In this document: positions 1 to 6,044 of the stretch, piece after piece
How the letters are laid out: every line of letters begins with the position of its first letter
How positions within the stretch are numbered: position 1 is the stretch's first letter
Assembly: GCA_034433615.1 (NCBI GenBank)
Contig: DAOUAJ010000074.1
Location: 1 to 6,171 of the forward strand
Length of the DNA: 6,171 bases
From: DAOUAJ01 sp034433615
GTDB taxonomy: Bacteria; Chloroflexota; Anaerolineae; DUEN01
Reading direction: 5' to 3'
The notes under the pieces: generated by a model
Seen by the model: the letters and a program-made list of their open reading frames with translations, nothing else
Told to the model about the DNA's origin: nothing
The model's database searches: none
Position numbers and translations under genes: made by a program

Positions 1-783
1 GTTCCCCGAGCGTACCGACACACTCTGTTGGCCCACCCACTCGCGCTCCTCCCCGGGTTCCAGGATCGTCTCCAACATCACCTGGCCATCCACCACCACG
101 CGCAACCAGGCCCGCTCGGTGATCCGAGTGATCAGCCGGATCTCCTGCGTGGAAGTGACCTCGGAAGACGGGGATACAGGGGTGACGGGAACGCTGGTCG
201 GCGACGGAACCGGCGTCGGAGTAGGCAACACGAACACGCCCGGCTTCGGTGTGGCCGTCGGCTGCACAGGTGTGAGATTGGGCGGTGGGGTGAGGGTGGG
301 AGGCGTCGTCGGCACCAGCGTCGGCGTTGCCGTCGCTGTCGCGGTGGGTTGAGGGCCAAGGGCAGCCAGTAAGTCCGGCCGCTGGGTGGCGAGCCACCAG
401 GCTCCGACAATCAGAGCCAACGCGATCAGGCCAACTACCGCCCACCACGACCAGGGGGTGGACGATTCATCTTCCAACTTAAGGTCGAACTCAATCGGAC
501 GATAATCAATAGGGCGAGGCTCGGACATGACCTGGATGGTGTCCCCGTTCGATGCATATTCCGCCTGCCGGCGGGCCACCAACTCAGCGGCATCCAGCCC
601 CAAAAACAGTGCGTAGTTGCGCAGGAATCCCCGTCCCACCGCCTCGTTGGGCAAGGACGACCAATCATCTGCCTCCAATGCGGCCAGATAGTGCTGGCGG
701 ATGCGGGTGACTTCCTCGACCTCCGCCAGTGACAAACCGCGCGCCTCCCGTGCTTCGCGCAGCCACTGGCCTAGATCGCCCAT
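1..783 (-). CDS. RodZ-like membrane protein: N-terminal helix-turn-helix, one TM segment, DUF4115-type C-terminus (partial, 3' end outside window)
   Basis: Open for 261 codons from an ATG at 783 to the window edge with no stop, so the C-terminus is missing. Residues 2-70 match the HTH_25 fold of RodZ, with landmarks LGQWLREAREARGLSL, the helix around TRIRQHYLAALEADDW, then LPNEAVGRGFLRNYA. Residues 82-112 are a charged cytoplasmic stretch and 113-132 one Trp/Leu-rich membrane helix. Residues 144-205 are a Pro/Thr-rich low-complexity linker, and from about 210 (ITRITERAWLRVVVDG...) a DUF4115-like beta domain begins; it is cut after ...VRSGN, probably a few tens of residues short. RodZ in other bacteria is a bitopic protein with its N-terminus in the cytoplasm that links MreB to the cell-wall elongation machinery; whether this copy does so is inferred, since many RodZ-like HTH proteins are uncharacterised. 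A purine-rich Shine-Dalgarno (GGAGAGAGGA) lies just upstream and a good promoter at 825-853, so it seems to have its own transcript. Confidence 0.88.
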   Translation of the reverse strand, partial: MGDLGQWLREAREARGLSLAEVEEVTRIRQHYLAALEADDWSSLPNEAVGRGFLRNYALFLGLDAAELVARRQAEYASNGDTIQVMSEPRPIDYRPIEFDLKLEDESSTPWSWWAVVGLIALALIVGAWWLATQRPDLLAALGPQPTATATATPTLVPTTPPTLTPPPNLTPVQPTATPKPGVFVLPTPTPVPSPTSVPVTPVSPSSEVTSTQEIRLITRITERAWLRVVVDGQVMLETILEPGEEREWVGQQSVSVRSGN

Positions 784-818
784 GGGATGTCCTCTCTCCA
801 GGTCACGTCAATAATAGC

Positions 819-846
819 TGATTAACTATACTCCTGCCGTGATTAA
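819..846 (-). repeat. Direct repeat TTAATCA x2 spaced 21 bp, overlapping the promoter
   Basis: TTAATCA occurs on the minus strand at 846-840 and again at 825-819, 21 bp start to start, about two helical turns. The first copy begins inside the spacer just after the -35 box and the second starts on the last base of the -10 box and reaches the expected start site. The geometry would suit an operator bound on one face of the helix, but a 7-bp repeat in AT-rich DNA can also arise by chance. Confidence 0.3.
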
Positions 847-853
847 AAGTCAA
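825..853 (-). promoter_or_regulatory. Sigma-70-type promoter of the RodZ-like gene
   Basis: On the minus strand TTGACT (853-848) is followed by exactly 17 nt and TATAGT (830-825). That is 5/6 matches to each consensus box at optimal spacing. Transcription would start near 818, leaving a leader of about 35 nt before the ATG at 783. It sits just past the MATE stop codon (892-894), in the AT-rich part of the 108-nt gap. No terminator hairpin for the MATE gene is evident in the same gap, so read-through may add to expression. Confidence 0.72.
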
Positions 854-891
854 GGGTTACACCATACGACCGCAAGCTTTCGTCCTAACGT

Positions 892-2292
892 TTACACTTC
901 GACGGTTTTCCATCGCCCTGTGCGATAGAAGTAAGCGGTCAGTCCCGCGCGCCCGCTCCAATCTATGACAGTGCCGATCCACACCCCTGCCAGTCCCAGC
1001 TCCAGGCTGATCGCCAACAGGTAGACGAGGGGGATACGGAACAGGAAGATACCAGCCAGGGAGACCCGCAGGGGGGATTGGGTGTCGCCCGCGCCGCGCA
1101 GCGCTCCGGTCACCACCATATAGACAGCCAGGCCGATCTGCTCGAACGCGCCGATGCGCAAGGCCAGCGCTGCCAGATCCACTACATCGGGTGTGGCTCC
1201 ATACAGTCGGGCCAGAGGACGACTGGCGAAGAAGAAGAGCAGCGCCACCATACTCATGATGAACAGCGCGTAGCGGGCCGCGGTGGCAACGCTCCGTTCG
1301 GCCAGGTCTGGTCTTCTCGCCCCTAACATCTGCCCCACCATCGTGCTGGTCGCCACGGAAAGGCCCACGCCCGGCATGAAAGAGAGCGATTCCAGGCTGA
1401 CGGCTACCTGGTGAGCAGCCAGGGCCGTCGTGCCCAACGCGGAGATGATGCGCGTGAAGACGGCTGAGCCAGCGCGTTGTACCAGATACTCCCCTGCGGC
1501 TGGCAGAGCCAGCCGAATAAGCGTCACCAGCAGGGACGGATCCCAGCGCAGGATGCTCCGCCAGGGGATCTTGATGGGAGTGGCCCCCACCAGGAGCAAC
1601 AGTAACGCCAGCGTGCCCCCCACGGCCCGGGCTGACCCCGCTGCCATGCCCGCGCCGACGATCCCGTAGGCCGGAAATGGCCCCACTCCAAACACCAGGA
1701 GATAGGTGCTGGCGATATTCCAGGCGTTCATAACGAGCGTGATGTTCATAGGCGTGCGCGTGTCCCCGGCCCCGCGCATCACCCCATTCAAGACCGCCAG
1801 TGGAAATCCCAGCAGCGACGTGCCGATCACCCAACGCAGGTAACGGGCGCCCGCATCGGCCACCGCGGGAGCGGTGCCCATCAGGTGCATGTAGCCTTCG
1901 GCGTTCGGATAGAGCAATCCGACCACGGCGAGAGCGCCCAGGTATCCGAGCAGAATAGCCTGCCCGCCAGCCGCCTGAGCTCGGGCCACATCGCGGGCTC
2001 CCCAGGACCGCGCTACCACCGCCGTGGCGCTGACGGCGAGAGCCATAAAGAGGGCATCCGCTGTCCAGACAAAGACGCTCGCCACGCTGACGGCCGCCAG
2101 CACCGTCTCGTCTCGCAGCCAGCCGATGATCAGCGTATTGGCAATGAAAACAGCCGTCATTAACATGTTCTCGATGACGGCAGGTACAGCCAGTTGGATA
2201 ATGCGGCGACGCAGCGTCTCCGCGGAGAGAGCCGGAGGAGAGTCGGCTGGCATGGAGCTGCCCACCCGCCTCCGGCGCAGCATTCGCAGCAT
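892..2292 (-). CDS. MATE family efflux transporter (NorM/DinF-like)
   Basis: A 466-aa polytopic membrane protein of the length usual for the multidrug and toxic compound extrusion family, which exports cationic drugs or metabolites in exchange for Na+ or H+. It has two homologous halves of about six helices. The family's hallmark loop appears in equivalent places in both: NGVMRGAGDTRTP (RGAGDT at 173-178) and TGALRGAGDTQSP (RGAGDT at 399-404). The second half opens with the typical LALPAAGEYLVQRAGSAVF (261-279) and contains LGTTALAAHQVAVSLESLSF (286-305). The ATG at 2292 has AAGGGG six bases upstream; Met14 (2253) is an alternative start that would remove an Arg-rich N-terminus. The gene begins 29 nt after the UbiA-type gene stops and is probably co-transcribed with it. 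It ends in TAA. Substrate cannot be told from sequence. Another function for the family is lipid or polyprenyl-linked flippase activity (MurJ-like MOP superfamily), but the RGxGDT signature favours MATE. Confidence 0.93.
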   Translation of the reverse strand: MLRMLRRRRVGSSMPADSPPALSAETLRRRIIQLAVPAVIENMLMTAVFIANTLIIGWLRDETVLAAVSVASVFVWTADALFMALAVSATAVVARSWGARDVARAQAAGGQAILLGYLGALAVVGLLYPNAEGYMHLMGTAPAVADAGARYLRWVIGTSLLGFPLAVLNGVMRGAGDTRTPMNITLVMNAWNIASTYLLVFGVGPFPAYGIVGAGMAAGSARAVGGTLALLLLLVGATPIKIPWRSILRWDPSLLVTLIRLALPAAGEYLVQRAGSAVFTRIISALGTTALAAHQVAVSLESLSFMPGVGLSVATSTMVGQMLGARRPDLAERSVATAARYALFIMSMVALLFFFASRPLARLYGATPDVVDLAALALRIGAFEQIGLAVYMVVTGALRGAGDTQSPLRVSLAGIFLFRIPLVYLLAISLELGLAGVWIGTVIDWSGRAGLTAYFYRTGRWKTVEV

Positions 2293-2321
2293 TGCATACC
2301 CCTTCGTTGGAAGACCTCAGG

Positions 2322-3146
2322 CTACGCCAGCAGAAGGGCAAGCAACCCGAGAGCATAACCGATCTTGCTGATGCGCAGGCCCACCCGGGCGTTGGCTGGC
2401 GAAGGTGACCGCCCAACCAGGATGGCACTGTACATCAGCCCCCCATCCACGCCAGCGATAACGATCAGATAGGCCACGGAGAACCCGGCCCAGTGGTAGA
2501 CGATCAGTGACAGGGCAACCCAGAGGAGCACCAGTGCAGCGAACAGTCGCCCGGCCCGTTGAGGCCCCCACACGGTGGCAACAGTACGTACGCCGATGCT
2601 GCGATCGCCCGCCACATCCTCGATGGTCTTCAGGACCTCACGCGCCAGGATGAAAAGAGCGACCAAAACCCCTGGCCCCAACGGAGCCCAGGGGTTCCCC
2701 ACCGTGTAACTGCCGACGCCCAAGGCCGCGCCGGACAGGGCAGCGACCAACCCATTACCCCACAAGACGGTGCTCTTCAGGCGAAGATTATAAGCGGTCA
2801 GCAGGCTCAGGGCAAGACAGGCGGCCAGCACGGCCAATCCGTCAATGGTGCTGGCCAGCCCCACGCCAAGCCCTGCCAGGATCACGGCAGCCGCGCAGGC
2901 AGCGGATCGCCCCACGCGGCCCGAGGGGAGTGGGCGGTCAGGTTTGTTGACCCGGTCCGCCGCCACATCGCGCAGGTCGTTGGTGACGTAGCCGAAGGAG
3001 GTGATGGCCCACATGGCGCCGGCCGCGACCCACGTGGCCCGCGGCCAGGGCCATCCGCCAGCCAGATACGCACCCAGCAAAACCAACGCAGCCGCTGGCA
3101 GGCTGTTCGTAGGCCGCAGCAGTCTTAACCACGCCCATAAATCCAT
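2322..3146 (-). CDS. UbiA family prenyltransferase, DGGGP synthase-like
   Basis: A 274-aa integral membrane protein with about nine hydrophobic segments, the usual size for UbiA enzymes, which transfer a polyprenyl chain from its diphosphate onto an acceptor. Both Mg2+/diphosphate-binding Asp motifs are present: N56-D57-xx-D60-xxx-D64 followed by RVNKPDRPLPSGR (65-77), and E170-V-L-K173-T-I-E-D177-V-A-G-D181-R, followed by GVRT (185-188). The intervening YNLRLK (119-124) is also typical. The combination NKPDRPLPSGR plus EDVAGDR..GVRT resembles the digeranylgeranylglyceryl phosphate synthase-like branch more than 4-hydroxybenzoate or protohaem IX enzymes; that placement is from memory of the motifs. 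The acceptor is therefore uncertain: quinone, chlorophyll-type, tocopherol-type or glycerol-phosphate lipid are possible. The only sensible start is ATG 3146, with a weak ribosome site (GGAACT). No good promoter is visible in the 232-nt gap upstream. Neighbours are a MATE transporter 29 nt downstream and a lipid kinase upstream. Confidence 0.9.
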   Translation of the reverse strand: MDLWAWLRLLRPTNSLPAAALVLLGAYLAGGWPWPRATWVAAGAMWAITSFGYVTNDLRDVAADRVNKPDRPLPSGRVGRSAACAAAVILAGLGVGLASTIDGLAVLAACLALSLLTAYNLRLKSTVLWGNGLVAALSGAALGVGSYTVGNPWAPLGPGVLVALFILAREVLKTIEDVAGDRSIGVRTVATVWGPQRAGRLFAALVLLWVALSLIVYHWAGFSVAYLIVIAGVDGGLMYSAILVGRSPSPANARVGLRISKIGYALGLLALLLA

Positions 3147-3160
3147 AGTTCCGGGGAACT
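3147..3160. repeat. Palindrome AGTTCC-GG-GGAACT abutting the UbiA start codon
   Basis: Two perfect 6-nt inverted arms (3147-3152 and 3155-3160) separated by two bases lie directly against the ATG at 3146. The 3' arm in the transcript, GGAACT, contains the only Shine-Dalgarno-like bases, so pairing would hide them. With a 2-nt loop the RNA hairpin must open at least one pair, so it may equally be a protein site or chance. Confidence 0.3.
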
Positions 3161-3233
3161 AGATCCGAAGGGTCTTCCCTGGCCTGCTTACGACGGCCCG
3201 CTGCATGCCGGCGACCTCAGACTGAACAGGCAG

Positions 3234-3290
3234 CTCAAGGCAGATGTCCATGCCGGGGGCAACGCCACGGCGCATGAAAAGCGGTCAGCC
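3234..3290. repeat. Dispersed intergenic repeat, copy 1 (57 nt)
   Basis: Aligns without gaps to 6115-6171: 45 of 57 bases identical. The best-conserved core is CATGCCGGGGG followed by CGCCACGG (3249-3270), then an A-run and a block ending in CAGCC. It lies in the gap between the lipid kinase and the UbiA-type gene and does not overlap any gene I can support. On the transcribed (minus) strand its A-run reads as the T-run following the hairpin at 3280-3334. The copy continues directly into the GTCAGCC heptads. No coding potential is seen in it. Confidence 0.75.
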
Positions 3291-3334
3291 GTCAGCCAAT
3301 GAGACAGGTGACTGGCCGCTGATCGCTGACCGCT
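3277..3334 (-). terminator. Imperfect 17-bp hairpin with T-run, probable intrinsic terminator of the lipid kinase transcript
   Basis: Positions 3318-3334 and 3280-3296 are inverted repeats matching at 15 of 17 places, including an unbroken 10-bp outer stem (AGCGGTCAGC with GCTGACCGCT), enclosing a loop of about 21 nt. Read on the minus strand the stem is followed at once by TTTT (3280-3277, the first T paired). It lies about 45 nt after the lipid kinase stop codon, the expected place for a terminator. The T-run is short, so termination may be partial, which would allow some transcription into the UbiA-type gene; that gene has no obvious promoter of its own. Confidence 0.5.
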
Positions 3335-3344
3335 GATCGCTAAC
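3317..3344. repeat. Four tandem 7-nt units (CGCTGAY-type)
   Basis: CGCTGAT, CGCTGAC, CGCTGAT and CGCTAAC follow one another exactly at 3317-3344. Two units of opposite orientation, GTCAGCC twice, lie at 3284-3297. The two sets form the arms of the hairpin described at 3277-3334 and can pair in more than one register, shifted by 7 nt. The units are intergenic and look like a small minisatellite. Confidence 0.7.
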
Positions 3345-3378
3345 TGCCATTTTCAAGACAGGCAAAGCCCCTTCAGGT

Positions 3379-4308
3379 CTACGAGATGACTCGCAGCCGT
3401 CGCGGCCACATGTGCACATCCAGCCGATAGGCGGCGGTGCGAAAGACCTCGCCGTCAACGTGCACAGGCAACCCTTCCTCTGTCTCAATCAGGATATGAT
3501 CGGCCCGTAGCATCTGGATAGGGGGCTCTCCTTCGTGCGTGCCGCGAATGAAATGAGGGATCAGACGCAGGATCCCCAGGCGGCTGACCTGGCGAGCCAC
3601 GCACAAATCAAGCAACCCATCGTCCACCCGGGCTTTGGGTGCCATCAGAAAGCCGCCGCCCGTGCGTGGCCCATTAGCAATCGAAGCCATCAGGATAGGC
3701 AAGGATAGCCTCTCCTCGCCACAGGTGATCCGCGTCAGGGGGACACGATAGTACAGGAAAACGGTGCGAATCAATGCCACGAAATACAGGAGGAAGCCGC
3801 GCACACGCTTGAGTTTGCGAGCCTCGATATTGACCGCAGCATCAAAGCCCGATCCCAGGTTGTTGCAAAAGTACAGCTCGATCGGTCGGTCGTCCACTAC
3901 GTGGGCAATGTCCACGATCCGCTGTCGTCCGGCGGCAATGCGGTCACAGGCACCGGGGATGTCGTGACTGCGTAGCCCCAGAGCGAACGCAAAGTCATTG
4001 CCGGAGCCGATAGGGATCACGGCAAGCGTGCCCGCCGGATCGCCATGCTCCCAGACCCCGCGCGCCTGAGCGGCTGCAACCAGGCCATTGGTGACCTCGT
4101 TGACCGTGCCATCACCACCTACAGCAACGACACAGTCGTATCCAGCCAATGCCGCCTCTTGTGCCAGTCGGATGGCGTGCCCCGGTCCCTGCGTGAGGCT
4201 CAGATCGAAAGCAATACCATGTCGGCGCAATTCTGCTTGGACTCGCGGAAGCGCCTGGAGACCCTGTCCCTGCCCGGTGATGGGGTTCAATATGACCTTT
4301 GCTTTCAT
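3379..4308 (-). CDS. Diacylglycerol/lipid kinase, YegS/DagK family (LCB5-type)
   Basis: A 309-aa soluble or peripheral protein with the full DAGK catalytic fold. Kinases of this family use ATP to phosphorylate diacylglycerol or related membrane lipids, returning the product to phospholipid synthesis. Visible motifs are the N-terminal nucleotide-binding strand with N8-P9-x-T-G12, the glycine-rich GGDGT loop (64-68, within VAVGGDGTVNEVTNG), PIGSGNDFAFALG (99-111), the ANGPRTGGGF block (211-220), DDGLLDL (229-235), and near the C-terminus HVDGE (283-287) with the conserved acidic residues. The frame stays open for 80 codons upstream, but that stretch overlaps the preceding gene and looks nothing like the family. 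ATG 4308 is preferred because it starts directly on the MKAKVILNP strand and has AGGAAG nine bases upstream. It lies 64 nt after the unknown 228-aa gene and ends in TAG, followed by a terminator-like hairpin. The exact lipid substrate is not readable from sequence. Confidence 0.93.
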   Translation of the reverse strand: MKAKVILNPITGQGQGLQALPRVQAELRRHGIAFDLSLTQGPGHAIRLAQEAALAGYDCVVAVGGDGTVNEVTNGLVAAAQARGVWEHGDPAGTLAVIPIGSGNDFAFALGLRSHDIPGACDRIAAGRQRIVDIAHVVDDRPIELYFCNNLGSGFDAAVNIEARKLKRVRGFLLYFVALIRTVFLYYRVPLTRITCGEERLSLPILMASIANGPRTGGGFLMAPKARVDDGLLDLCVARQVSRLGILRLIPHFIRGTHEGEPPIQMLRADHILIETEEGLPVHVDGEVFRTAAYRLDVHMWPRRLRVIS

Positions 4309-4372
4309 GCACCCCTTCTTCCTGCAAAAGTTTCCGTCCCTCATAACACCGCAGCGGATCAGACGTGACGCC

Positions 4373-5059
4373 TCACTTGAGATCTTTCGAGCCTGCCCTT
4401 TGCAGTGCCGCGTCTCGCAGGATGTCTTCCCAGACCCGGTACCGATCTGTCTCGTTATCAAAAGAGAGATACGCGGCTTCCAGGCGCTTGTCCTGTTGGT
4501 ATGTGACGCGCAGGGCCAGGCGCTCTCTTCCACCAAAGGCCAGGACACCCGGCTCCAGGCTCACTACCTGCCGCGGCAGGAAGAAAATGTACCACAGGCC
4601 CCGCTCGTGCTCAGGCCACTGACCCAGCCAGAGAAAGCGTGAGCGCGGGACGAAGGCAATGACGGCATGCTCGCGGGTGGCGAAGGTGCGGAAGAAGGCC
4701 TGCAACTCGACGAAGAACTGACTGCGTCCTTCCACTTCAAATCGCCCTGTCGCCCGGACCTCGACCTTGTCCTGGGGCAGCAGGGGCGCGTGCTCAGATT
4801 GAGAGTCTCGCACGGTTGGCTTTTGAGCGACGAAGGTCACGTAAGCGGCGCGCCTGGCCCACACTTCAAAAGCGATGAAGCTTGCCAGAAAAACTCCCGC
4901 CACCGACGCGACCAGCCACTTATCGGGCCACCGGCCGAGCACGCTCGCCAGGGCCACCAGCACGAACAGTGCTCCCAGCCAGCGATCCAGTGGCCAACCA
5001 TTCAGTTCGTGCCGGTGCAGTTGGTAGGCCAGTTTGAGCCAGCGGCTACGCACATTCAC
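4373..5059 (-). CDS. Unknown two-TM membrane protein, 228 aa
   Basis: I do not recognise this family. Two hydrophobic segments close together (about 28-42 and 48-66) form an N-terminal hairpin, after a basic leader (MNVRSRWLKLAYQLHRHEL). Next come a charged juxtamembrane stretch and a domain of about 150 residues (80-228) of alternating beta-like segments, rich in Trp, Phe and Arg, for example RFLWLGQWPEHERGLWYIFF (141-160). It has no Cys and no obvious catalytic motif. The basic leader and the RR after the second helix suggest that both ends face the cytoplasm. The start is GTG 5059: GGAG sits eight bases upstream, and the gene overlaps the last 14 nt of the EamA-type gene, so translation is probably coupled. 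A GTG two codons later is a minor alternative. The coding frame is convincing because of the tight spacing on both sides and protein-like composition. A role in membrane or lipid biology is guessed only from neighbours. Confidence 0.8.
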   Translation of the reverse strand: MNVRSRWLKLAYQLHRHELNGWPLDRWLGALFVLVALASVLGRWPDKWLVASVAGVFLASFIAFEVWARRAAYVTFVAQKPTVRDSQSEHAPLLPQDKVEVRATGRFEVEGRSQFFVELQAFFRTFATREHAVIAFVPRSRFLWLGQWPEHERGLWYIFFLPRQVVSLEPGVLAFGGRERLALRVTYQQDKRLEAAYLSFDNETDRYRVWEDILRDAALQRAGSKDLK

Positions 5060-6014
5060 GAGACACGCTCCAGGCTTGTCGTGGGCGGCCGTTGCGCTGA
5101 GTGAGGATCACACCGGTCAGGATGATCGCGCCGCCGATGGCTTGCAAGACACCAAAGGGTTCACGCAGCACCACCCACGCCAACAGGCTGGCGACTACCG
5201 GGATGACATTGGAGTAAACGGCTGTGCGCGCGTTGCCGACTCTTTGTACGCCTGTAAACCAGATAAGATAGGCCAGGACGATGGCGAAGATGGCAGAATA
5301 GGCCAGCCCGGCCCAGGCAACGGGTTTCACAGATGACCAATGTTGTGCCAGTATCGCGGGCGATCCGAACAAGGCCAGCACGGCCGTGCCAGGGATTATG
5401 CTGGCGGTCGTCAACTGCAGAGGGGAGTAGCGCGTCAGCAACGGCTTGCTCATGACCGTATAAACCGCCCACATCATAGCAGCCCCCAGCACCAATAAAT
5501 CGCCCAGCAAATGCGATGCGCCAAGTTGGAGGGGCTGTCCGTTGCCCCCGGTAACCAGAGCGATGCCCACAAAGGAGAGGGTAATGCCCACCCACCGCCG
5601 TAGCGTCACGTACTCGATGTGCAAAAGGGCGCTGAAGAGAGCCACAAAGATAGGGACAGTAGCCATCAGCAGGGAGGCATTGGCTGCCGTCGTATGGGCC
5701 AGCCCCTCGATAAAGAAGAGCTGATAGACACTATGCCCGATGATACCCAGAGCGATCACTTTCCAGACATCTGCGCGGGCAATGCGCACAGGTTGCCGTT
5801 GCCAAAACAAGATTCCGATGAACAGAAGAGTAGCGATCAAGAATCGCAGCACGTTGAAGGCGAGGGGAGACAGGGTATGAAACGCGATCTTCAAAATGCT
5901 GAAGTTCGCCCCCCATACGAAGGTCATGCTGATCAACAGCAAATCGGTCTGGCGCGCGGCTAAACCCCGTATCAGGGCATCAGGCTTGTAGCGACTGGCG
6001 ACAGGTAAAGTCAT
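5046..6014 (-). CDS. EamA/DMT superfamily transporter (RhaT/YdcZ-like permease)
   Basis: A 322-aa protein with about ten membrane helices arranged as two EamA repeats, roughly 24-156 and 167-306, which is the standard architecture of drug/metabolite exporters in the inner membrane. Each repeat shows family landmarks: FVWGANFSILKIA (32-44) with GLAHTTAANASLLMATVPIF (104-123) in the first, and AMMWAVYTVMSKPLL (179-193) with GVQRVGNARTAVYSNVIPVV (255-274) then LREP (283-286) in the second. Such proteins export amino acids, nucleosides or other small molecules; substrate cannot be deduced. The ATG at 6014 leaves a normal short cytoplasmic leader (MTLPVASRYKPDAL), though its ribosome site (GAGAATGAG) is weak. 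A TATAAT promoter lies about 30 nt upstream. The stop (TAG, 5048-5046) falls inside the next gene, indicating an operon with the 228-aa unknown protein and probably the lipid kinase. Confidence 0.93.
   Translation of the reverse strand: MTLPVASRYKPDALIRGLAARQTDLLLISMTFVWGANFSILKIAFHTLSPLAFNVLRFLIATLLFIGILFWQRQPVRIARADVWKVIALGIIGHSVYQLFFIEGLAHTTAANASLLMATVPIFVALFSALLHIEYVTLRRWVGITLSFVGIALVTGGNGQPLQLGASHLLGDLLVLGAAMMWAVYTVMSKPLLTRYSPLQLTTASIIPGTAVLALFGSPAILAQHWSSVKPVAWAGLAYSAIFAIVLAYLIWFTGVQRVGNARTAVYSNVIPVVASLLAWVVLREPFGVLQAIGGAIILTGVILTQRNGRPRQAWSVSRECA
5068..5071 (-). promoter_or_regulatory. Ribosome-binding site that fixes the GTG start at 5059
   Basis: GGAG on the minus strand lies inside the final codons of the EamA-type gene, eight bases before the GTG at 5059. 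There is no ATG nearby in this frame, so this site is the main reason for choosing the GTG, and it implies translational coupling between the two overlapping genes. Confidence 0.55.
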
Positions 6015-6024
6015 CTCATTCTCG

Positions 6025-6034
6025 TCTGGCCAGA
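6025..6034. promoter_or_regulatory. Perfect 10-bp palindrome TCTGGCCAGA just downstream of the eamA-like start site
   Basis: The ten bases read identically on both strands. They fall a few bases after the transcription start expected from the TATAAT box (near 6038) and 10 nt before the ATG, a position from which a bound repressor could block initiation. No regulator gene is adjacent to support it, and a 10-bp palindrome is not rare. Confidence 0.25.
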
Positions 6035-6044
6035 AGGTCAGGCG

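Noticed and set aside
28..372. Plus-strand open frames opposite the RodZ-like linker, with Arg-rich or Gly/Val-rich translations
   Set aside because: These are the mirror of the Pro/Thr-rich low-complexity codons in the minus-strand gene, and they have no domain.
857..2428. A 523-codon open frame on the minus strand overlapping the MATE gene
   Set aside because: Its translation is Gly/Arg/His-rich without any domain. It overlaps the whole MATE gene, whose frame shows the duplicated RGAGDT motif; the longer frame is a by-product of GC-rich DNA.
2559..3128. A 189-codon plus-strand open frame opposite the UbiA-type gene
   Set aside because: Composition is Gln/Gly/Arg/His-rich and lacks domains; the opposite strand encodes a clear UbiA enzyme with both Asp motifs.
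3234..3344. CRISPR array or insertion-sequence remnant in the gap before the UbiA-type gene
   Set aside because: The tandem units are 7 nt with no spacers, there is no transposase fragment and no target duplication or long terminal inverted repeats.
3285..3488. A 67-codon minus-strand frame ending in SDQRSAISGQ-type residues
   Set aside because: It is part of the lipid kinase gene in another frame plus the 7-nt tandem units; the repetitive end is simply translated heptads.
4309..4372. A promoter for the lipid kinase in the 64-nt gap (TTATGA-like -10)
   Set aside because: No -35 partner is found at a reasonable spacing, and the short gap on the same strand fits co-transcription with the preceding gene.
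4309..4548. An 80-residue N-terminal extension of the lipid kinase
   Set aside because: The extra residues overlap the end of the 228-aa gene, are rich in Ser, Cys and Arg, and precede a start (ATG 4308) that has a ribosome site and begins exactly on the first strand of the kinase fold.
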